17,603 nt of DNA from Chlamydiota bacterium (GTDB lineage: Bacteria > Chlamydiota > Chlamydiia > Chlamydiales > Waddliaceae). The position numbers and the translations under genes were made by a program. Under the pieces are notes generated by a model. It was not told the origin of the DNA, made no database searches, and saw nothing but the letters and a program-made list of their open reading frames with translations. Every line of letters starts with the position of its first letter. Within the stretch, counting starts at the first letter, position 1. Location: NCBI GenBank assembly GCA_011065005.1, contig JAAKFP010000008.1:1-17603 (forward strand), in the 5' to 3' direction. This document shows, in pieces, positions 14,114 to 17,603 of the stretch.

Positions 14114-15319
14114 ATGTTACAGAAAGGTGTTTACCCATTATATCCTACCCCTGGTGAGACCATGCAACAAAAAAGGAAGGTGTTTAGCAGGATTGCTGAT
14201 TTCTGTGCTGAGCTGAGACCCATAGAGGACTTATGCTATATTGAGCATACCTATAACGACCAACTTATTCCCTTGGCAAAACGGCACAAGCTGCTCGGAA
14301 TGCCTGTCCATAAGCAATATGGCGGTTTGGGATTAAACAACCGAGAGTATGCAAATGCCCTTGCCCTCATTGCACGAGAAGGCGCCGGCATAAGGACATT
14401 TTTCTCGGGTCACACATCTTTGGGGCAAAAAACGATCCAAGAATTTGGTAGTAAGGCGCTTAAAGAAAAATACCTTCGACCTTCTACGAATGGAGGCAAG
14501 CTGTTTGCCTTTGCATTAACGGAACCCGAAGCTGGAAGTAATCCCCTTGCCCTTGAAACAACATATAAAGAGAAGGGGAATACGTACATTCTTAATGGCG
14601 TAAAGTACCTTATTTCAAACAGCGGTATTGCTCACGCCATCATTGTTTTTGCGCGCGGTCCAAATAAAAAAATTAGCGCTTTTGTTGTGGATGCTGACAG
14701 TGACGGCATAGCAAGAGAGGATCTTGCTGCCAAAATGGGTATGCCCACGACGAATACAGGAATGTTTGAGTTGTGCAACGTTGTTGTTCCAAAACAAAAT
14801 CTCATCGGCAAAAAAGATGATGGTTGGAACATTGCAAAGCATTCCCTGATGAATGGACGGCTAAGCGTTGCAGCTGGGTGTATCGGCGTTATCCAGGATT
14901 GTCTGCAGGAATCCGCTCAGTTTGCCAAGGAGAGGTTTCAGCATGGAAAAGTAATTGCAAGGCATCAGCTCGTCCAAGAACACCTGTCATCCATCAAGAT
15001 ACATCTGGAATCTACAAAGTTGATGGTGGAAAAAGCGGCATCGTTCAAAGATCAGTATGAAGCAAAACCTAGTAAGGAATTGCTACACGCCACCGACACT
15101 GCCATCACGGAAGCAAAGCTCTTTGCCTCTAATGCAGCATGGGATGCTGCTGATCGCGCTGTTCAGGTTTTTGGTGGAAGGGGATGGTCGTTTCTCTACA
15201 GACCCGGTAGGCATTTGGTTGACACAAGGGTGTGTAGAATTTATGAGGGTACAGATGAAATCCTTAAACTCAAGATTGCCGCCTCGCTGTTGGGAGAGGA
15301 GTATTCAGCATATTCGTGA
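14114..15319 (+). CDS. Acyl-CoA dehydrogenase family flavoprotein
   Basis: 401 residues, the normal length for an FAD-dependent acyl-CoA dehydrogenase, which introduces a 2,3 double bond into an acyl-CoA and passes electrons to ETF. Domains appear in order. The N-terminal helical part contains GMPVHKQYGGLGL (62-74). The middle beta part has FALTEPEAGSN (133-143) and KYLISNS (164-170). The C-terminal helical part has GRLSVAAGCIG (248-258), QVFGGRGW (351-358) and RIYEGTDEI (375-383). Glu378 in YEGT is the position of the catalytic base in medium- and short-chain enzymes. No ETF, thiolase or enoyl-CoA hydratase gene is nearby, so the substrate is open. The ATG has no evident ribosome binding site. 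Its last 15 bases overlap a toxin relic on the other strand. Confidence 0.9.
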   Translation: MLQKGVYPLYPTPGETMQQKRKVFSRIADFCAELRPIEDLCYIEHTYNDQLIPLAKRHKLLGMPVHKQYGGLGLNNREYANALALIAREGAGIRTFFSGHTSLGQKTIQEFGSKALKEKYLRPSTNGGKLFAFALTEPEAGSNPLALETTYKEKGNTYILNGVKYLISNSGIAHAIIVFARGPNKKISAFVVDADSDGIAREDLAAKMGMPTTNTGMFELCNVVVPKQNLIGKKDDGWNIAKHSLMNGRLSVAAGCIGVIQDCLQESAQFAKERFQHGKVIARHQLVQEHLSSIKIHLESTKLMVEKAASFKDQYEAKPSKELLHATDTAITEAKLFASNAAWDAADRAVQVFGGRGWSFLYRPGRHLVDTRVCRIYEGTDEILKLKIAASLLGEEYSAYS

Positions 15320-15454
15320 CGGATGGGGACGGTTCTTGCATATCTGCATAACTCTTGCTCGTAATGTCAGTTTATCGGCTATTTTCGATTGATCTTTCTT
15401 CGGCAATTTCTTGAGTTGTTTTTCCGCTACTTTGGTGAGTATGATCTCGTACAT
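15305..15454 (-). pseudogene. RelE/ParE-type toxin, truncated after about 28 codons
   Basis: An ATG at 15454-15452 follows the antitoxin stop codon without a gap. The first residues, MYEIILTKVAEKQLKKLPKK then DQSKIADKL, are the typical N-terminus of RelE/ParE-superfamily ribonuclease toxins. From about 15370 the frame continues into unrelated sequence (TLRARVMQICKNRPHPSRIC) and stops at 15305, inside the end of the acyl-CoA dehydrogenase gene. A complete toxin has about 85-95 residues, so the catalytic C-terminal part is missing. The foreign tail includes GGATGGGGACGG (15321-15332), which looks like repeat-type DNA and may mark a deletion or insertion junction. The product cannot be an active toxin. 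Confidence 0.8.
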
Positions 15455-15724
15455 TTATTCCAGACCCAGATCTTTTTTCACTCTTGAGAATGGAACGCCG
15501 CCCTCCTTCAAATAATTGATGTATGCGGCATCGGCATCTTTGATATCCTCTTCATCTTCCAGCTTTTGAAGCAATACTGCAATCGCGTTCCATTCATCTA
15601 AAGAGATTAGAACCGCGACTCCGCGCCCATGACGTGTGAGCGTGTATCTTTCACCTGCGTAGGCAACCTTATTGATCACTTCGGAAAGGTGATCTCTTGC
15701 TTTTTTTGTTGATATGGACTCCAT
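15455..15724 (-). CDS. Antitoxin of the Phd/YefM family
   Basis: 89 residues with the Phd/YefM pattern: MESISTKKARDHLSEVINKV (DNA-binding N-terminus), then RYTLTRHGRGVAVLISLDEWNAI (the strand-turn-helix that ends the fold). An acidic, flexible C-terminus (KLEDEEDIKDADAAYINYLKEGG) normally wraps the toxin. The family represses its own promoter and neutralises RelE/YoeB/Doc toxins. Start ATG 15724 has AAAAGG 8 bases upstream and a near-consensus promoter with two operator palindromes. The partner toxin behind it is truncated, so this is an orphan antitoxin that may still act as a DNA-binding repressor or neutralise related toxins elsewhere. Confidence 0.92.
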   Translation of the reverse strand: MESISTKKARDHLSEVINKVAYAGERYTLTRHGRGVAVLISLDEWNAIAVLLQKLEDEEDIKDADAAYINYLKEGGVPFSRVKKDLGLE

Positions 15725-15743
15725 AATATATACCTTTTATCCT

Positions 15744-15782
15744 TATGTACATATTATACCTTATGTACATAAATAGTGTCAA
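15744..15782 (-). promoter_or_regulatory. Antitoxin promoter with two TATGTACATA operators
   Basis: On the minus strand a perfect -35 TTGACA (15782-15777), an 18-base spacer and a perfect -10 TATAAT (15758-15753). The 12-bp palindrome TTATGTACATAA (15761-15772) fills the spacer, and TATGTACATA (15744-15753) abuts the -10; their centres are 18 bases apart. YefM-family antitoxins are known to bind palindromes with a TGTACA core, so autorepression is very likely. Confidence 0.85.
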
Positions 15783-15842
15783 GATCTAGAGAATTAAGTT
15801 CGAGGGGTCAGTCGAGAAAATGTGCGATTTTAACACTTTGTA

Positions 15843-15871
15843 TTGTGTGAAAATCACACATGTGATATAAT
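15843..15871 (+). promoter_or_regulatory. Promoter and operator of the Panacea antitoxin gene
   Basis: -35 TTGTGT (15843-15848), a 17-base spacer and -10 TATAAT (15866-15871). The spacer is almost filled by the palindrome TGTGTGA-aaa-TCACACA (15844-15860), which shares bases with a second one, ATCACA-ca-TGTGAT (15853-15866), running into the -10. This arrangement suits repression by the HTH protein encoded 27 bases downstream. Confidence 0.75.
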
Positions 15872-15897
15872 AAAAGTATATAAGAAAGAGATAATAT

Positions 15898-16677
15898 ATG
15901 AGTCAAACCATTGGTAACAGAATCAGGTTTCTGCGTGAGTCTAAGGGCTGGCTCCAAGAAGATTTGGCCGAAAAAATTGGCTTGGGTCGAGAGGCGCTGT
16001 CTGGTATCGAGAACAATCGCCGTCAGGTAAAGGCAGAGGAGTTAAGCCTACTTGCCGACTTTCTGGACGTAAGTGCTGATCAGCTTTTAGGGCGCTGTCC
16101 ACTTCCTAAAGTCGATCTTGAGAAGCCCAAACAGGAGCACTCTCAAGCGGGCGGTATGAGAATTAGTGTACCTGCAAAAAATGTAGAAAAATTTCGTGAG
16201 GTCTTATTGTACATACTAAATAAGGTAGGAGCGAGGCCGAGTATTGGAGAGACGGTTCTCTATAAGCTGATCTATTTTGTGGATTTTGACTTTTACGAGA
16301 AGTATGAGGAGCAGCTTATTGGTGCAACATACATGAAAAATACCTACGGGCCAACTCCAGTCGAGTTTAGATCAATCGTCAATGAAATGATAGATGCAGG
16401 CGAAATTGAGCAAGTTAAGAGCAAGTATTTTAAGAAGGAACAAAAAAAATATCTTCCTCACAGAGAGGCTCGATTGGAGGAGTTATCTGCAAGAGAAGTA
16501 AAGCTCATAGACGAAGTAATCGACAGACTTGCAGATAAGAATGCAACGCAAATTAGTGAGTACTCACACGGAGATGTGCCATGGTTGGTAACTGAGGATC
16601 AAGGCATTATTGATTACGAAACTGTTTTTTATCGAACTGCGCAATACAGTGTAAGAAGATCTCAGGATGAAGGCTAA
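15898..16677 (+). CDS. Panacea-domain (SocA/DUF4065) antitoxin with N-terminal HTH
   Basis: 259 residues in two parts. Residues 5-62 are an XRE-type helix-turn-helix (RIRFLRESKGWLQEDLAEKI then REALSGIENNRRQ). About 95-215 is the Panacea domain, formerly DUF4065/SocA-like, recognised by ETVLYKLIYFVDFDFYEKYE (118-137) and GATYMKNTYGPTP (142-154). Panacea is an antitoxin domain that pairs with many unrelated toxin folds and neutralises them directly. The HTH makes the protein its likely own repressor at the palindromes in its promoter. The ATG at 15898 has a weak AAAGAG ribosome binding site. A toxin start codon overlaps its last 11 bases, as in complete modules, but that toxin is reduced to 28 codons. 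Confidence 0.9.
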   Translation: MSQTIGNRIRFLRESKGWLQEDLAEKIGLGREALSGIENNRRQVKAEELSLLADFLDVSADQLLGRCPLPKVDLEKPKQEHSQAGGMRISVPAKNVEKFREVLLYILNKVGARPSIGETVLYKLIYFVDFDFYEKYEEQLIGATYMKNTYGPTPVEFRSIVNEMIDAGEIEQVKSKYFKKEQKKYLPHREARLEELSAREVKLIDEVIDRLADKNATQISEYSHGDVPWLVTEDQGIIDYETVFYRTAQYSVRRSQDEG

Positions 16678-16753
16678 ATTTACTAGGGTCGCTAGAAGCG
16701 ACGAATTCAATAAAGAACTCAAGAAGCTGCAGAAGAAGTATCGCTCTCTTTAA
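16667..16753 (+). pseudogene. Toxin relic of the Panacea module (RelE-like N-terminus)
   Basis: ATG 16667 overlaps the antitoxin end by 11 bases in another frame and encodes 28 residues: MKAKFTRVARSDEFNKELKK, then LQKKYRSL, then TAA. The FNKELKKLQKKYRSL segment is the typical first helix of RelE-type toxins of about 100 residues. No continuation was recognised in the other frames up to 16840. One premature stop or a larger deletion would explain it. The product lacks the RNA-cutting part and cannot be an active RelE toxin. Confidence 0.65.
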
Positions 16754-16792
16754 GGGATAAAAATGTTAGAATATCAGGCCCAAATTTTTCTC

Positions 16793-16830
16793 TGGATAAA
16801 ATATACCAATAATGATATAATTAGGGTATA
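16793..16830 (+). promoter_or_regulatory. Putative promoter/operator of the HigB-HigA pair
   Basis: An extended -10 TG-A-TATAAT at 16813-16821, with a weak -35 TGGATA at 16793-16798 and 17-base spacing. TATACC (16802-16807) and GGTATA (16825-16830) form an inverted repeat around the -10, a candidate site for the HigA-type repressor encoded downstream. Confidence 0.5.
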
Positions 16831-16848
16831 GAAGAATGAGTGTTTAAA

Positions 16849-17208
16849 ATGAAACCTGTTCTGTGGGTAAGTTCCTCGAAACGCGATTTAGTGAAAATGC
16901 CTGAAATGGTTATCACTGATTTTGGGTATGCCCTCTATCAAGCTCAGCTTGGAGAACATCCAAACATTGCAAAGCCCTTAAAAGGGTTTCGGGGTAGCGA
17001 AGTATTGGAGCTTGTAGCCGATTACAAAAGTGATACTTTTCGGGTTGTGTACACCGTAAAATTTCCAAAAGCGATTGTTGTTCTTCACGCGTTTCAAAAG
17101 AAAAGTAAAAAAGGAATTGCTACCCCAAAAAAAGAAATAGATCTCATTAAAGAGCGACTTAAACGAGCAGAAGAGATCTATAAATTATGGATAACTAATG
17201 GAGGTTAA
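16849..17208 (+). CDS. higB: HigB-type toxin (Gp49-like, RelE superfamily)
   Basis: 119 residues from ATG 16849; a GTG at 16840 would add three. The protein matches the phage-derived Gp49-like/HigB family (PF05973) of ribosome-dependent mRNA interferases. The markers are an N-terminal basic helix (SSSKRDLVKMP), then PLKGFRGSEVLELVADYKSD with the conserved strand, then TFRVVYTVKF, VVLHAFQKKSKKG and the terminal helix (EIDLIKERLKRAEEIY). The Arg and Lys residues of FRVVY and AFQKKSKK are where RNA-binding and catalytic residues fall in the family. No truncation is visible. It precedes its antitoxin, the reverse of the usual order and the hallmark of higBA loci. Four bases separate it from the antitoxin start. 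Confidence 0.88.
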   Translation: MKPVLWVSSSKRDLVKMPEMVITDFGYALYQAQLGEHPNIAKPLKGFRGSEVLELVADYKSDTFRVVYTVKFPKAIVVLHAFQKKSKKGIATPKKEIDLIKERLKRAEEIYKLWITNGG

Positions 17209-17212
17209 TCCC

Positions 17213-17548
17213 ATGAAAAGAAATGATGATTATGAGATAACAACCGATAACATCTTTGCTGATCTTGGTTTGGAGCAATCCGAGGAACTGTTGGCTCGTG
17301 CTAAACTCATGCATGAAGTTGGCGCACTTATCAAAGCCAGCCAGCTTTCTCAAAAAGAAGTAGCTGAAAAACTTGGAATCAGCCAGCCAAAAGTTTCCAT
17401 GCTTGTTAATGGAAAATTGTCAGCTTTTAGTACTGATACCCTTTTCCATTACTTAGCCCTTCTTGGCTGTAATGTCAAAATCCACGTTAGTAAACCAAGA
17501 TCACGTGTGGCTATCTTCCGTCAGGTTGGTCACATTGCTGTTTATTAA
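17213..17548 (+). CDS. higA: HigA-type XRE-family antitoxin
   Basis: 111 residues from ATG 17213, chosen because GGAGG (17200-17204), inside the last codons of the toxin gene, sits 8 bases before it. A longer frame from 17198 would overlap that site. The HTH spans roughly residues 38-75: ALIKASQLSQKEVAEKLGIS, then QPKVSMLVNGK, then FSTDTLFHYLALLG. That is the HTH_37/XRE pattern of HigA partners of Gp49-like toxins. It should bind and silence the toxin and repress the shared promoter. The C-terminal tail (RVAIFRQVGHIAVY) is short. The pair appears complete, unlike the two modules before it. Confidence 0.88.
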   Translation: MKRNDDYEITTDNIFADLGLEQSEELLARAKLMHEVGALIKASQLSQKEVAEKLGISQPKVSMLVNGKLSAFSTDTLFHYLALLGCNVKIHVSKPRSRVAIFRQVGHIAVY

Positions 17549-17603
17549 CAATAGACCCCGATGTCGATATTCTGACCCCTCGTTCTTTATTCGCCATAAT
17601 ATT

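Larger units (their letters stand above)
15801..17582. repeat. 11-bp inverted repeats bracketing the Panacea and HigBA modules
   Basis: CGAGGGGTCAG at 15801-15811 is the exact complement of CTGACCCCTCG at 17572-17582. Between them lie the Panacea antitoxin with its toxin relic and the HigB-HigA pair, with little else. The GGGGTCAG core is shared with the element at 1020-1167. Coordinates given span both repeats and the enclosed DNA; only the 11-base ends are the repeat. Confidence 0.55.

Overview
The window is bacterial chromosomal DNA of moderate to low GC, with strong sigma70-type promoters and AAGGAG-type ribosome binding sites. The intergenic DNA is full of palindromic REP-like repeats, and gene remnants are common. 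TypA at home in such a setting, a large glycosyltransferase block, and several intact or decayed toxin-antitoxin loci would fit an environmental or amoeba-associated bacterium of the Chlamydiota/PVC type. That placement is an impression from protein style and repeat content, not a demonstrated affiliation.

Left part (1-3075): a truncated DUF4143 ATPase-family gene on the minus strand runs off the left edge. A 760-base gene-free stretch follows, packed with tandem, inverted and REP-like repeats. Next comes a full-length typA (bipA) GTPase on the minus strand with a near-consensus extended -10 promoter.

Central part (3319-12440): seven genes on the plus strand look like one functional unit. 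They are two tandem COG4671-type (MurG-like) glycosyltransferases, two GT4 glycosyltransferases, an MsbA-type ABC exporter, a protein with an aminoglycoside-phosphotransferase (APH)-type kinase domain and an apparently duplicated kinase N-lobe, and a P-loop kinase-like protein with an N-terminal signal sequence. The last five genes are translationally coupled, with 4-base or longer overlaps. The block ends at a GC-rich hairpin with a GCAA tetraloop and a T tract, which is also one arm of a 180-bp inverted-repeat element. The simplest reading is synthesis, kinase-dependent handling and export of a glycoconjugate or glycolipid. No gene of the block reveals the substrate.

Right part (12640-17603): a small alpha-helical protein of unknown function with good expression signals; a second copy of the REP element; a CoxG/SRPBCC-like gene divergent from an acyl-CoA dehydrogenase gene; and a cluster of three toxin-antitoxin modules. 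In the first two (Phd/YefM and Panacea types) the antitoxin and its operator-promoter are intact, but the toxin is reduced to its first roughly 30 codons. The third (HigB-HigA order, toxin first) looks complete. An 11-bp inverted repeat brackets the Panacea and HigBA modules.

No rRNA, tRNA, CRISPR array or intact transposase gene was seen.
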